DNA from: JANYHF01 sp031367715
GTDB lineage: Bacteria > Pseudomonadota > Alphaproteobacteria > Rhizobiales > Hyphomicrobiaceae
Reading direction: 5' to 3'
NCBI GenBank assembly: GCA_031367715.1
Contig: JANLQJ010000161.1
Location: 1 to 42,612, forward strand
DNA length: 42,612 nt
Each line of letters opens with the position of its first letter. Position 1 is the first letter of the stretch. The notes under the pieces are model-generated. The model did not search any database. It saw only the letters and a program-made list of their open reading frames with translations, and was not told where the DNA came from. This document shows, one piece after another, positions 33,333-42,553 of this stretch. The position numbers and the translations under genes were made by a program.

Positions 33333-35390
33333 CTAGACGTCTAGCTCCTGCGCGAACTCCGCCCGCTCCTGTATGAAACGGAAGCGCGCCTCCGGCTTGG
33401 AGCCCATCAGGTTCGAAACGGCCTCCTCGGTCTCGGCCTTGTCCGCAAGAACCACTTCAACCCGCAACATCCGTCGCTTCTTGGGGTCCATGGTCGTCTC
33501 TTTCAGCTGGCCCGAGTTCATCTCGCCAAGTCCCTTGAAGCGCTGCACCTCGGGCTTTGAACCCTTGCGGAACATGTCGGACGCCAGCAACGCGTCCTTG
33601 TGGCGATCGTCAGCTGCGTAGACCTCGATCTTGCCTTGCTTGATCTTGTAGAGCGGCGGCAAAGCCAGGAAGAGGTGGCCGTTCTCGATCAGCCCCGTCA
33701 TCTCCTGATAGAAGAACGTTATCAGCAACGACGCGATATGAGCGCCGTCCACGTCGGCGTCGGTCATGATGATGACTCGCTCATAACGCAGGTCCTCGTC
33801 GCGGTAGTTGGAGCCGGTGCCGCAGCCGAGCGCCTGGATCAGATCGGCCAGCAGCTGATTGGCGGCCAATTTCTGCGATGTGGCGTTGGCGACGTTCAGA
33901 ATTTTCCCGCGTAGCGGCAGCACTGCCTGATTTTTCCGCTCCCGTGCCGACTTCGCCGAGCCACCAGCCGAATCGCCTTCGACGATGAAAATTTCCGAAC
34001 CTGCCGCGCCGGCATCCGAGCAGTCGGCAAGTTTCCCTGGCAGGCGCAGCCGCTTGGTCGCCGATTTGCGCGCGACGTCCTTTTCGGCCCGCCGCTTCAA
34101 GCGCTCGTCGGCGATCTCGACCACCCATTCGAGCAGTTTGCTGGCTTGTTGCGGACTATCGACCAGCCAATGATCAAAAGCGTCACGCACGGTCGTCTCG
34201 ACAATCCGTGTCGCCTCTTGGGTCGCCAGCTTGTCCTTGGTCTGGCCCTGGAATTCCGGCTCGCGGATGAACACCGACAACATGCCGCCGCCCTGCGCGA
34301 ACACGTCCTCGGCGGTGATCTGGCCGGCCTTCTTGTTGTTCACCAGCTCGCCATAGGCCTTCAGACCCTTGGTGATGGCGCCACGAAAGCCCGCCTCGTG
34401 CGTGCCCCCCTCGGGTGTGGGCACGGTATTGCAGTAGGACGACAGGAAACCGTCGTCATTTCCGATCCAGGCCAGTGCCCATTCCACCGAACCATGGCCA
34501 GCCGGCTTGGTGACTTTGCCCGAGAACATATCCTTGGTGACCAGCGTCAGGCCTTCCAGGCGCGACGCCAAGAAGTCCTTGAGGCCGCCGGGAAAATGGA
34601 ACACGGCCTCGGCGGTGATGCCATCCTTCTCGTCGATCAGCGTAGGATCGCAGAACCAGCGGATCTCGACGCCGCCGAACAGATAGGCCTTCGAACGCGC
34701 CATCTTGAACAGCCGCGCCGGCTTCCAGCCCCAGTTCTCGCCAAAAATCTCAGTATCGGGCCGGAAGCGGATCTTGGTGCCGCGCCGGTTCATGGCTGGC
34801 CCCATTTTCTCCAGCTTGGTCTGTGGTGCACCGCGTGAATAAACCTGCCGGTACAACTGCTGACCGCGCGCAATCTCAACTTCCAGATGGTCCGACAGCG
34901 CGTTCACCACCGACACGCCGACGCCATGAAGTCCGCCCGAGGTGTTGTAGACCTTGCTGTCGAACTTGCCGCCCGAATGCAACATGGTGAGAATAACTTC
35001 GAGCGCCGATTTCGGTTTGAATTTCGGGTGCGGATCGACCGGGATGCCGCGACCATTGTCGCTGACACAGAGGAAACCGTCGGCCTCCAGCCGAACCTCG
35101 ATCCAGGTGGCATGGCCTGCGACTGCTTCGTCCATGGAGTTGTCGATCACCTCGGCAAACAGGTGATGCAACGCTTTTTCGTCAGTGCCGCCGATATACA
35201 TGCCCGGCCGCCGCCGCACCGGCTCCAAGCCCTCGAGCACTTCGATGTCGGCGGCCGTGTACTCAGCCTCACCCTTCTCCGAGGCTTTTTCGCCGTTCTT
35301 GGACACCTTGGCGCGGATCGGCTTGGCCTCCAGCTCGGTTTCGAGCTTGGCGAACAGATCGCGGGAGGTGGCGGCGGAAGACTTGCTCAT
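33333..35390 (-). CDS. parE: DNA topoisomerase IV subunit B
   Basis: A 685-residue type IIA topoisomerase ATPase subunit, which decatenates chromosomes with ParC. The GHKL ATPase has EVIDNSMDEAVAG (Asn84), DNGRGIPVDPH and NTSGGLHGVGVSVVNALS. The TOPRIM domain has EIFIVEGDSAGGSAKSARE and MTDADVDGAHI; the C-terminal part has RFKGLGEMN. The residue set and length are ParE- rather than GyrB-like, as a GyrB insertion is absent. ATG 35390 (MSKSSAATSRDLF) gives the usual length. The frame continues 73 codons upstream to 35609 through a Pro-rich stretch without family similarity; neither start has a strong ribosome-binding site. Confidence 0.93.
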   Translation of the reverse strand: MSKSSAATSRDLFAKLETELEAKPIRAKVSKNGEKASEKGEAEYTAADIEVLEGLEPVRRRPGMYIGGTDEKALHHLFAEVIDNSMDEAVAGHATWIEVRLEADGFLCVSDNGRGIPVDPHPKFKPKSALEVILTMLHSGGKFDSKVYNTSGGLHGVGVSVVNALSDHLEVEIARGQQLYRQVYSRGAPQTKLEKMGPAMNRRGTKIRFRPDTEIFGENWGWKPARLFKMARSKAYLFGGVEIRWFCDPTLIDEKDGITAEAVFHFPGGLKDFLASRLEGLTLVTKDMFSGKVTKPAGHGSVEWALAWIGNDDGFLSSYCNTVPTPEGGTHEAGFRGAITKGLKAYGELVNNKKAGQITAEDVFAQGGGMLSVFIREPEFQGQTKDKLATQEATRIVETTVRDAFDHWLVDSPQQASKLLEWVVEIADERLKRRAEKDVARKSATKRLRLPGKLADCSDAGAAGSEIFIVEGDSAGGSAKSARERKNQAVLPLRGKILNVANATSQKLAANQLLADLIQALGCGTGSNYRDEDLRYERVIIMTDADVDGAHIASLLITFFYQEMTGLIENGHLFLALPPLYKIKQGKIEVYAADDRHKDALLASDMFRKGSKPEVQRFKGLGEMNSGQLKETTMDPKKRRMLRVEVVLADKAETEEAVSNLMGSKPEARFRFIQERAEFAQELDV

Positions 35391-35642
35391 GACGGGTGCC
35401 TGAACTGTTTCTTGTTCTGTACGACTGGGTACTAGCGGGACGGGAGTGGCGGCGCGAGGCGGCTGATCGACGCCTGTCGACTCGCCTTGCGGCGGCATCT
35501 GCTGCAACGGCAACTCAGGCGCAATCACCAGTCGGGTCGCGCGCTCGCCCCCCGTCCCGCCCGCCAGCTTGCGAATCCATCCCCTGATCATCGACCGCGT
35601 AGGTGCCATGAGTCACGCCGCACGCGCAAGGGCGCGACGGCC

Positions 35643-37034
35643 TCACAACACCGGCGATATCAACCCAGCGATGCTTTCGATGGTGTCGCGGCTGGCGCTG
35701 ACCTTGATGCCGTTGGGTTTGCTGTTCTTGATCAGGCCACCGACATAGGCCGCGACGGTCTCGATTTCGGGCCGGCTGTAGATCAGGCTCATCACCTCGA
35801 AATTGAGAAACATGCTACGCTGGTCGAAATTGGCGCTGCCGACCATGGCCAGACGGTCGTCGGCTACCACGATTTTGGCATGCACCATGCCGTCATGCAG
35901 GAATACCTTGGCGCCGGCGACGCCGAGATCGCGCAGATAGGGGCCACGGGCGTATTGAGGTAGCCACTGGTCGGTGATTTCCGGCACCACGATGCGCACG
36001 TCGACGCCGCGCTGGGCGGCGACTCTTACCGCCTCCATGAGGGTTGCGTTGGGGATAAAGTAGGGCGTCACCAGCCATAGGCGCTTGCGGGCCTCGAACA
36101 GGGCCGTGAGGGTGATGTTGTAAAGGGCGTTGCTGTCGACATCGGGACCCGCCGGCACCACTTGCACGACAGCGTTGCCTCGTGGGGCGGGACTGGCGTC
36201 GGGCTGCGGCTCGATCAGCTCCTTGGTGGCGTAACTCCAGTCGGCAGCGAAAATCTCGGCGTAGTGGGCTGCGGCCGGTCCGGTCAGCAGGAACGACATA
36301 TCGCGCCAACGGCCGGGCCGCAGCGTCGGGCCAAGATAATCCGTGGTCAGATTGCGGCCACCGGCAAACACCCGGGTATCGTCAAAAACGTAGATCTTGC
36401 GGTGGTTGCGCAAATTGGTGCGCGCCGGCAGGAAGGGCCAGATCGGCAGGAACCATTTGAAACGGCCGCCGGCCCGCCAGAAGCGCCAGATGGCGATGCG
36501 CGACATCCAGAACGCGCCCAGCGCATCGAGCATCAACCTAACCTCGATGCCCTCCTTGGCGCGCGCTGTCAGCCGCTCGATAATGGCGGCGCCAACCGCG
36601 TCATTCTTCATCTCATAGGTTTCGATGTGGATGCGCCGTTTGGCTTGATCAATCTGTTCCATGAGATCGGCGAACGCAACCTCGCCATCCAGATGCAGTT
36701 TCATGGCATTGCCTGCGCTGGCGGGCGGAATGCCGAGGGTCGTCAGCAAACCGTCGCCGACGGGCTGCAGTATCGCCAGCGGCCCGGCGCCCAGTGCAGT
36801 CAGGACCAACGGTTTCTTTTGCGATCGCAGGCTGGTCAGGCGGCGCTGGCCGAAGATCAGATAGAGCGGGATGCCGATCGGCGGTAGCAGCACCATGGAC
36901 AGCACCCAGGCAATGGTGGCCGAGGGCGCACGGCGCGTCCGCGCCAGGCTGGCGATGACAACAATGGCCAGGATCGAGGTGACCAGAAATGCGCCTCCAA
37001 TCGGCGCGGTCCAGGTGAAAATGGTCCAGAGCAT
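35643..37034 (-). CDS. cls: Cardiolipin synthase (phospholipase D family)
   Basis: A 463-residue membrane enzyme that makes cardiolipin from phosphatidylglycerol. Two N-terminal transmembrane helices (about residues 7-29 and 38-60) are followed by two HKD motifs: NHRKIYVFDDTRVFAGGRN and VHAKIVVADDRLAMVGSANF. The PLDc N-terminal ATIAWVLSMVLLPPIGIPLYLIFG is the Cls signature. The start at 37034 has AGGAAG 7 bases before it. It lies 27 bases downstream of panC on the same strand and may be transcribed with it. Confidence 0.92.
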   Translation of the reverse strand: MLWTIFTWTAPIGGAFLVTSILAIVVIASLARTRRAPSATIAWVLSMVLLPPIGIPLYLIFGQRRLTSLRSQKKPLVLTALGAGPLAILQPVGDGLLTTLGIPPASAGNAMKLHLDGEVAFADLMEQIDQAKRRIHIETYEMKNDAVGAAIIERLTARAKEGIEVRLMLDALGAFWMSRIAIWRFWRAGGRFKWFLPIWPFLPARTNLRNHRKIYVFDDTRVFAGGRNLTTDYLGPTLRPGRWRDMSFLLTGPAAAHYAEIFAADWSYATKELIEPQPDASPAPRGNAVVQVVPAGPDVDSNALYNITLTALFEARKRLWLVTPYFIPNATLMEAVRVAAQRGVDVRIVVPEITDQWLPQYARGPYLRDLGVAGAKVFLHDGMVHAKIVVADDRLAMVGSANFDQRSMFLNFEVMSLIYSRPEIETVAAYVGGLIKNSKPNGIKVSASRDTIESIAGLISPVL

Positions 37035-37061
37035 GTTTGCTTCCTTCCCTATGGTTGTGCC

Positions 37062-37910
37062 TTAAGCTGGCACGTTGTCGATCAGGCGGGTACTGCCAAG
37101 CCGGCCTGCGGCCAGCACCCGCAATGGCCGATACGCGTTGGCTTGTGGCCGGCCCAGCGTCTCGGCATCGCGCACTGTCACGTAGTCGACCTGGAAACCC
37201 TTCCAGGTCAGCACCCGTACCGCCTCCAATGTTGCAGCTTCGATGTCGCCCCCCTCTGCGGCGGCGCGGGCAATGGCCTCGATAGCACTATGAAGAGCCG
37301 GAGCACTATGGCGCTGGTCGGGCGACAGGTAACGATTGCGGGACGACAGCGCCAGCCCATCCGGCTCGCGGATGGTCGGAGCACCGATGATCGTCAGAGG
37401 CAAGTTCAGGTCACGCACGATCTGGCGTACCACGCAAAGCTGTTGATAGTCCTTCTCGCCAAAGACCGCGGCGGCAGGAGCGGCCTGCAGGAACAGTTTG
37501 GTACAGATGGTCGCGACGCCAGCAAAGAAATCCGGCCGATAATCTGACTCCAAGCCCGCTGCGGCGCCCGCCGGTACGATTCTGGTAGCGAACCCGGCGG
37601 GATACATTTCGGCTAGTTCCGGCGCCCAGACCAGATCGCAGCCAACACTGGTCAGCTTGGCAAGGTCGTCCGCCTCATCGCGCGGATAGCGGGCTAGGTC
37701 CTCGTCGGGCGCGAACTGCGTCGGATTAACGAAAATTGATGCAACAACCCGATGGGCATGAGTCTGGGCTAGACGCACCAAGGCCAGGTGCCCCTCGTGC
37801 AACGCGCCCATCGTGGGAACCAATGCATGGGTCTCGCCGGCGGCGTGCCAAAGGCGGATCGTTGCGTGCAGCTCGGCTAACGTCCGGGCCACGGGTGGTG
37901 TTCTGTTCAT
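37062..37910 (-). CDS. panC: Pantothenate synthetase
   Basis: A 282-residue pantoate-beta-alanine ligase, the last step of pantothenate synthesis. The HIGH-type nucleotide motif is VPTMGALHEGHLALV. Pantoate/ATP-binding signatures include SIFVNPTQFAPDEDLARYPR, FGEKDYQQLCVVRQ and GLALSSRNRYLS. ATG 37910 (MNRTPPVART) is set by GGAGGG 4-6 bases upstream; the frame runs 77 codons further only through the promoter gap and putA antisense. It is divergent from putA. panB is not in the window. Confidence 0.95.
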   Translation of the reverse strand: MNRTPPVARTLAELHATIRLWHAAGETHALVPTMGALHEGHLALVRLAQTHAHRVVASIFVNPTQFAPDEDLARYPRDEADDLAKLTSVGCDLVWAPELAEMYPAGFATRIVPAGAAAGLESDYRPDFFAGVATICTKLFLQAAPAAAVFGEKDYQQLCVVRQIVRDLNLPLTIIGAPTIREPDGLALSSRNRYLSPDQRHSAPALHSAIEAIARAAAEGGDIEAATLEAVRVLTWKGFQVDYVTVRDAETLGRPQANAYRPLRVLAAGRLGSTRLIDNVPA

Positions 37911-38012
37911 ACAGCCCTCCCTTGTTGCCACGGGAGCCAGCTCGGCGCCCCGCGATATGCTACGTTTGATTGAGACTCGAATCCAGCAATCGCGGCCAGC
38001 CCGCACGGAGAG

Positions 38013-41000
38013 ATGGCAATGGGCGCTCAACCCCGCAGCACTGAAACGAATGAGACCCCTTTGCTCGTCCCTGAGGATATGGCGAGGCAGGCCTTTCGCG
38101 ATGAGGCCGAGGCGCTCGCCGAGTTGATTCCGATCGCGCAATTGCGGCTGGAGGAAACACGCCAGGTCGACGATCTGGCCCGCCGCCTAGTGCACGCAGC
38201 GCGGGCCGGCCGCAAAGAACAGGGCGGTATCGATGCGTTCCTGACCGAATATGGTCTTTCGACCGAGGAAGGCGTCATCCTGATGTGCCTGGCCGAGGCG
38301 TTGCTCCGCATCCCCGATGCCGCCACCGCCGACGATCTGATCGACGACAAGATCTCGCATGGGGATTGGGGCAAACATCTGGGCAATTCCGGGTCCCTGC
38401 TGGTCAACGCCTCGACCTGGGGCCTGCTGCTCACGGGCCGCGTTATCGGCCTGAAAGAACCTGGCCATGGGGCGGCAGGGCTGCTGGGCCGGTTGATTGG
38501 GCGCACCGGCGAACCGGTGATCCGGCGCGCCATGCGCCAGGCCATGCGCATCATGGGCGACCAGTTCGTGCTTGGCCGCAACATTGGCGAGGCGCTGCAG
38601 CGAGCCAAGGCACAAGAGGCAGTCGGCTATCGCTATTCCTACGACATGCTGGGTGAGGCCGCGCGCACCGCCGAGGACGCTGAGCGCTACTTTCAACGTT
38701 ATCTGACGGCGATCGAGACCATCGGCAAGGCGGCCGGGTCGCGCGGTGGGCCGCATATCGAAAATCTCATGCTGCGGCCCGGTCTGTCTGTGAAGCTATC
38801 GGCGCTGCATCCGCGCTTTGAGGCGTCGCAGGCCGCCCGGGTTCACGCGGAACTGGGCGAGCGGTTGCGAGCTGTCGTGCGCGCCGCAAAGGCTGCCGAT
38901 ATTTCCATTACGGTGGACGCCGAGGAATCCGACCGGCTGGAACTGACACTTTCCGTGTTCGAGGCCGCATTGCGCGATCCCGCCATCGCGGGCTGGCATG
39001 GCCTGGGGCTGGCTGTGCAGGCTTACGGAAAACGCGCGCTGCCTGCCTTGCGACGGCTCAGCGCTTTATCGGCCGATACCGGGCACATGCTGCCGGTCAG
39101 GCTGGTCAAGGGGGCATATTGGGACAGCGAGATCAAATGGGCGCAGGAGCGCGGTATGCCCGGCTATCCGGTGTTCACGCGCAAGGCCAATACCGACGTA
39201 TCCTATCTCGCCTGCGCGCGCCTCATGCTCTCTGAGCGCTCTGCAATATATCCGCAATTTGCCACTCATAATGCCCAGACCGTGGCCGCGATCCACACCA
39301 TGGCTGGCGATGCGCCTTATGAGTTCCAGCGTCTGCACGGCATGGGCGAGGCGCTCTATCGCGAGGTGGTGCCGGCTGACAAGCTTGGGCGCGCCTGCCG
39401 CGTCTATGCGCCGGTCGGCGAGCATGAGGATCTGCTGGCCTATTTGGTGCGCCGCCTATTGGAGAATGGCGCCAATACCTCCTTTGTCAATCGCCTGGCC
39501 GACGACGAATTGCCGGTTGCCGAGATCATCCGCGATCCGATCGAGCGGGCTCGCGAACTCGAGCCCAAGGCGCATCCGCGCATCCCGCTGCCGGCGCATA
39601 TCTTTGGGCCGCAGCGGCGCAACAGCGCTGGGCTGGCGCTGTGGGAAACGCCCGTCCGCGAGACCTTGCTGGCCGGCATGCGCGAAACGTTGGCGCGGAC
39701 GCTTTCGGTAGGACCGATCATTGCCGGCCGCGAGCCGACCGATGCGGCCGGAGAGGCAATCTTGAGCCCGCATGATCGCCGCACGACTGTTGGCCGGGTG
39801 GTCGCTGCCACCGCCGAGGACGTCAGCGCCGCCTGTGCCGCGGGCCGGGGGGCTCAAGCGGCGTGGGATCGCCGTGGTGGCGAGGCACGGGCGCTCATAC
39901 TTGACCGAGCCGCGGAACTCTTCGAAGCCAACCATCCCCAGCTGATCGCCGTGATGGTGCGCGAGGGCGGCAAGACCCTTGCCAATGCGTTGGCCGATCT
40001 GCGCGAAGCCGTTGATTTTCTGCGGTACTACGGCTGTGAAGCGCGCCGGCTGTGCGCAGCGCCGATGCAACTTATCGGCGCTACCGGTGAACGCAACGTG
40101 TTGAGCCTGCATGGCCGGGGCAGCTTTGCCTGCATCTCGCCGTGGAATTTTCCGATCGCAATTTTCACCGGACAAATCGCAGCAGCCCTGGCCGCCGGCA
40201 ACTGCGTGCTGGCCAAACCGGCTGAGCAGACACCGATCACGGCGTATCTGGCAACCACGCTGCTGCATCAGGCCGGAGTGCCGGTGGAGGTTCTGCACTT
40301 TCTGCCCGGCAGCGGCGCCACGGTCGGCGCGCGGCTGAGCAGCGATCCGCGTGTCGATGGGGTTGCGTTCACCGGCTCGAACGATACCGCACGGCTGATC
40401 CAAACCGCGCTGGCGCGGCGCAGCGGCCCGATCGTGCCGTTGATCGCCGAGACCGGCGGCATCAACGCCATGATCGTCGATAGTTCGGCCCTGCCTGAGC
40501 AGGTGGTGCGCGATGCCGTGACATCGGCTTTCGACAGTGCCGGACAGCGCTGCTCCGCGCTTAGGGTATTGTTTTTGCAGGAGGAGATTTTGCCGAAGGT
40601 GGTTACAATGCTGACCGGGGCCGTGCGCGAACTGAAGCTCGGCGATCCGCTCGACTATGCCACCGATATCGGCCCGGTGATCGATGCCGACGCCAAGCTG
40701 ATGCTGGATGCGCATAAGAGTAAGATGCGCCGCGAGGCCAAGGAGTTGATCGATTTGCCGATGCCAGAGGCCTGCCGCGCCGGCACGTTCGTCACGCCGG
40801 CAGCCTATGAGATTTCGTCGATCAGCGTTCTGGAGCGCGAGGTGTTCGGGCCAATTATGCATGTCGTGCAATATTCGCGTGGGCACTTGGATAGAGTCTG
40901 CAATGCGATCAATGCGACCGGATATGGCCTGACGCTGGGCATCCACACCCGCATCGACGCCACCGCTGAGCTCATTTCGATGCGCGTGAAAGCTGGCAAC

Positions 41001-41204
41001 ATCTACGTCAACCGCAACCAGATCGGCGCCGTAGTCGGCGTGCAACCTTTTGGAGGAGAGGGACTTTCTGGAACGGGCCCGAAGGCGGGAGGGCCGCATT
41101 ATCTGGCGCGTTTCGCGGTCGAACGGGTGCGCACCACCGACACTACGGCCAGCGGCGGCAATGCCAGCCTGCTGTCGGCCCTCGGCGATGTCGAGGGCGG
41201 TTAA
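38013..41204 (+). CDS. putA: Bifunctional proline dehydrogenase / glutamate-semialdehyde dehydrogenase PutA
   Basis: A 1063-residue enzyme that oxidises proline to glutamate in two steps at the membrane. The FAD proline dehydrogenase barrel (about residues 150-470) shows RLVKGAYWDSEIKWAQ (about 362) and FATHNAQTV. The aldehyde dehydrogenase part (about 540-1030) has Glu813 (LIAETGGINAM) and catalytic Cys847 (SAGQRCSALRV). It lacks the N-terminal ribbon-helix-helix DNA-binding domain of E. coli PutA (1320 residues) and any extra C-terminal domain, so it is a non-regulatory PutA. ATG 38013 has GGAG only 2 bases before it; ATG 38019 is equally possible. Electrons pass to quinone. Confidence 0.96.
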   Translation: MAMGAQPRSTETNETPLLVPEDMARQAFRDEAEALAELIPIAQLRLEETRQVDDLARRLVHAARAGRKEQGGIDAFLTEYGLSTEEGVILMCLAEALLRIPDAATADDLIDDKISHGDWGKHLGNSGSLLVNASTWGLLLTGRVIGLKEPGHGAAGLLGRLIGRTGEPVIRRAMRQAMRIMGDQFVLGRNIGEALQRAKAQEAVGYRYSYDMLGEAARTAEDAERYFQRYLTAIETIGKAAGSRGGPHIENLMLRPGLSVKLSALHPRFEASQAARVHAELGERLRAVVRAAKAADISITVDAEESDRLELTLSVFEAALRDPAIAGWHGLGLAVQAYGKRALPALRRLSALSADTGHMLPVRLVKGAYWDSEIKWAQERGMPGYPVFTRKANTDVSYLACARLMLSERSAIYPQFATHNAQTVAAIHTMAGDAPYEFQRLHGMGEALYREVVPADKLGRACRVYAPVGEHEDLLAYLVRRLLENGANTSFVNRLADDELPVAEIIRDPIERARELEPKAHPRIPLPAHIFGPQRRNSAGLALWETPVRETLLAGMRETLARTLSVGPIIAGREPTDAAGEAILSPHDRRTTVGRVVAATAEDVSAACAAGRGAQAAWDRRGGEARALILDRAAELFEANHPQLIAVMVREGGKTLANALADLREAVDFLRYYGCEARRLCAAPMQLIGATGERNVLSLHGRGSFACISPWNFPIAIFTGQIAAALAAGNCVLAKPAEQTPITAYLATTLLHQAGVPVEVLHFLPGSGATVGARLSSDPRVDGVAFTGSNDTARLIQTALARRSGPIVPLIAETGGINAMIVDSSALPEQVVRDAVTSAFDSAGQRCSALRVLFLQEEILPKVVTMLTGAVRELKLGDPLDYATDIGPVIDADAKLMLDAHKSKMRREAKELIDLPMPEACRAGTFVTPAAYEISSISVLEREVFGPIMHVVQYSRGHLDRVCNAINATGYGLTLGIHTRIDATAELISMRVKAGNIYVNRNQIGAVVGVQPFGGEGLSGTGPKAGGPHYLARFAVERVRTTDTTASGGNASLLSALGDVEGG

Positions 41205-41284
41205 CGGTTTCTAAGTAGGTCTGCATTCACACTCCCCTGGCGCCAGTTTCTCTGCTTGTATGGGACCACTTTAGGAGCGCTGCC

Positions 41285-41551
41285 ATGCATCGAATTGTCG
41301 ATCGTGTCTTCTTTGAGCATCCAGCCAAGGTCGACGAATCCTATGGCGAACACTTCATGTTTGCTGCCCGGTTCGGGATGACGTTGCTGGGTGCGGGTGC
41401 CGCTGCCATCGCGCATGCGTTCGTCCCATGTCTGTTCGAACGCACCGCCAGCACTGCCGTCAAACGGTTGCATACGGTCATCGTCAGCCGTTCCCAGCCA
41501 GCGGCCGGCCAGAGCCAGCGCATCAGCGATGATCCGCTCGCTTACATCTGA
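41285..41551 (+). CDS. Small DUF6356-family protein
   Basis: An 88-residue protein of unknown function. It matches, from memory of the family, small alphaproteobacterial DUF6356 proteins: an N-terminal FxxHPxxVxExYxEH pattern (VFFEHPAKVDESYGEHF), a hydrophobic central helix (AARFGMTLLGAGAAAIAHAFVPCLF) and an end like LFERTASTAVKRLH. One membrane-associated helix is likely. AGGAG 8 bases before the ATG supports it as a real gene. Its last 10 bases overlap the convergent glycosylase gene. Function unknown. Confidence 0.75.
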   Translation: MHRIVDRVFFEHPAKVDESYGEHFMFAARFGMTLLGAGAAAIAHAFVPCLFERTASTAVKRLHTVIVSRSQPAAGQSQRISDDPLAYI

Positions 41552-42384
41552 AGCGCGAGCTGGATCATCAGCATGTCCTGCCAGGCTTGGCGCTTGGCGG
41601 CAGGGGTGCGCAGCAGATAAGACGGATGCAAGGTCGCCAGCACGCGCACCTCGCGCCCGCATACCATCAGTGAGCGCCATTGTCCGCGCAGTTTGGTGAT
41701 GCCTTCGACCAGCCCCAGCACCTGCTTAGCCGCGACACCACCGGCTAACAGGATGACGTCGGGATTGACCAGTTCGATCTGCCGCTCAAGGAATGGCCAA
41801 CACGCCGCCATCTCTTCTGGCGTCGGTGTTCGATTGCCGGGTGGCCGCCAATAGACGCTGTTAGTGATGTGCACCTTGCTCTCGTCAATGCCGATGGCGG
41901 CCAACATCTTGTCCAGCAACTGCCCAGCGCGGCCGACAAACGGTTTGCCGGCCAGATCCTCGTCCCGCCCCGGCGCCTCGCCGATCAGCATCAGGCGTGC
42001 CTGCGGTTGACCGCGATAAAAGCACAGCGACTTGGCAGTCGCCTGCAGGCCGCAGCCATTGAAAGTTTCGAGCTGGGTGCGCAGAGCATCGAGCGAATTT
42101 ACCGAACCGGCAAGCGCGCGAGCGGCTTGGGTCGCCTCGCCCACAGGGGCTGCTTGCGGCGCCACGGGCACCGGTGCCGGTGCGGCGGCCGGCGACAACT
42201 GCGAGATCCTCGGCCCTTTTGCGACTGATTGTGGTGCCGGACGGACGGCCGCTTGACCGCGGGCAATCTCGTTGCAAGCAGCGTCAAACCAGTCAGTCGG
42301 ACTCTCCGAGATGCCCTCCAGGACACCGGCGGCGCGCCACCAGTCGAGATAGGCCTTTGACTCTTCCAACCTCACGTCAGGCAT
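41542..42384 (-). CDS. Uracil-DNA glycosylase family protein (family 4-like)
   Basis: A 280-residue glycosylase. The catalytic motifs are GEAPGRDEDLAGKPFVGRAG and, near the end, LHPSYLLR. RPPGNRTPTPEE is the family 4 linker. Residues 40-95 are a low-complexity Ala/Pro linker joining an N-terminal helix region. Of the four Fe-S cysteines of family 4, only two are in place (FNGCGLQ and AACWPFL); the other two positions are Phe and Trp (VYWRPP). It probably lacks the cluster, as in the rhizobial subclass. It removes uracil from deaminated DNA. It is divergent from ETF-QO, a standard alphaproteobacterial pairing. Confidence 0.88.
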   Translation of the reverse strand: MPDVRLEESKAYLDWWRAAGVLEGISESPTDWFDAACNEIARGQAAVRPAPQSVAKGPRISQLSPAAAPAPVPVAPQAAPVGEATQAARALAGSVNSLDALRTQLETFNGCGLQATAKSLCFYRGQPQARLMLIGEAPGRDEDLAGKPFVGRAGQLLDKMLAAIGIDESKVHITNSVYWRPPGNRTPTPEEMAACWPFLERQIELVNPDVILLAGGVAAKQVLGLVEGITKLRGQWRSLMVCGREVRVLATLHPSYLLRTPAAKRQAWQDMLMIQLALQM

Positions 42385-42447
42385 TGCTGGTCTCGCACCA
42401 AACCGGACTACGCACGTCCATCAGTAAGTCATGCACATCGTCATGCC

Positions 42448-42474
42448 GATGACAACACGAACTGCGTTGTCATC
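42448..42474. other. Hairpin in the UDG / ETF-QO gap
   Basis: GATGACAAC (42448-42456), a 9-base loop and GTTGTCATC (42466-42474) form a perfect 9-bp stem in the 169-bp divergent promoter region. It may be an operator or a short 5'-UTR hairpin. Confidence 0.3.
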
Positions 42475-42553
42475 TCGGATTTGCGGCCTTGTCGCTTGAC
42501 GGCCCTTGCGGCCTCCCCCTATCGAAGGCGACCATTCGGGGAAGGACCGTTTC

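Noticed and set aside
33333..33344. CTAGACGTCTAG palindrome at the parE stop
   Set aside because: Only 12 bp, partly coding, and not at a position expected for control; likely chance.
41201..41680. A 159-codon minus-strand frame after putA
   Set aside because: It overlaps the DUF6356 and glycosylase genes antisense or out of frame and has no recognisable domain.
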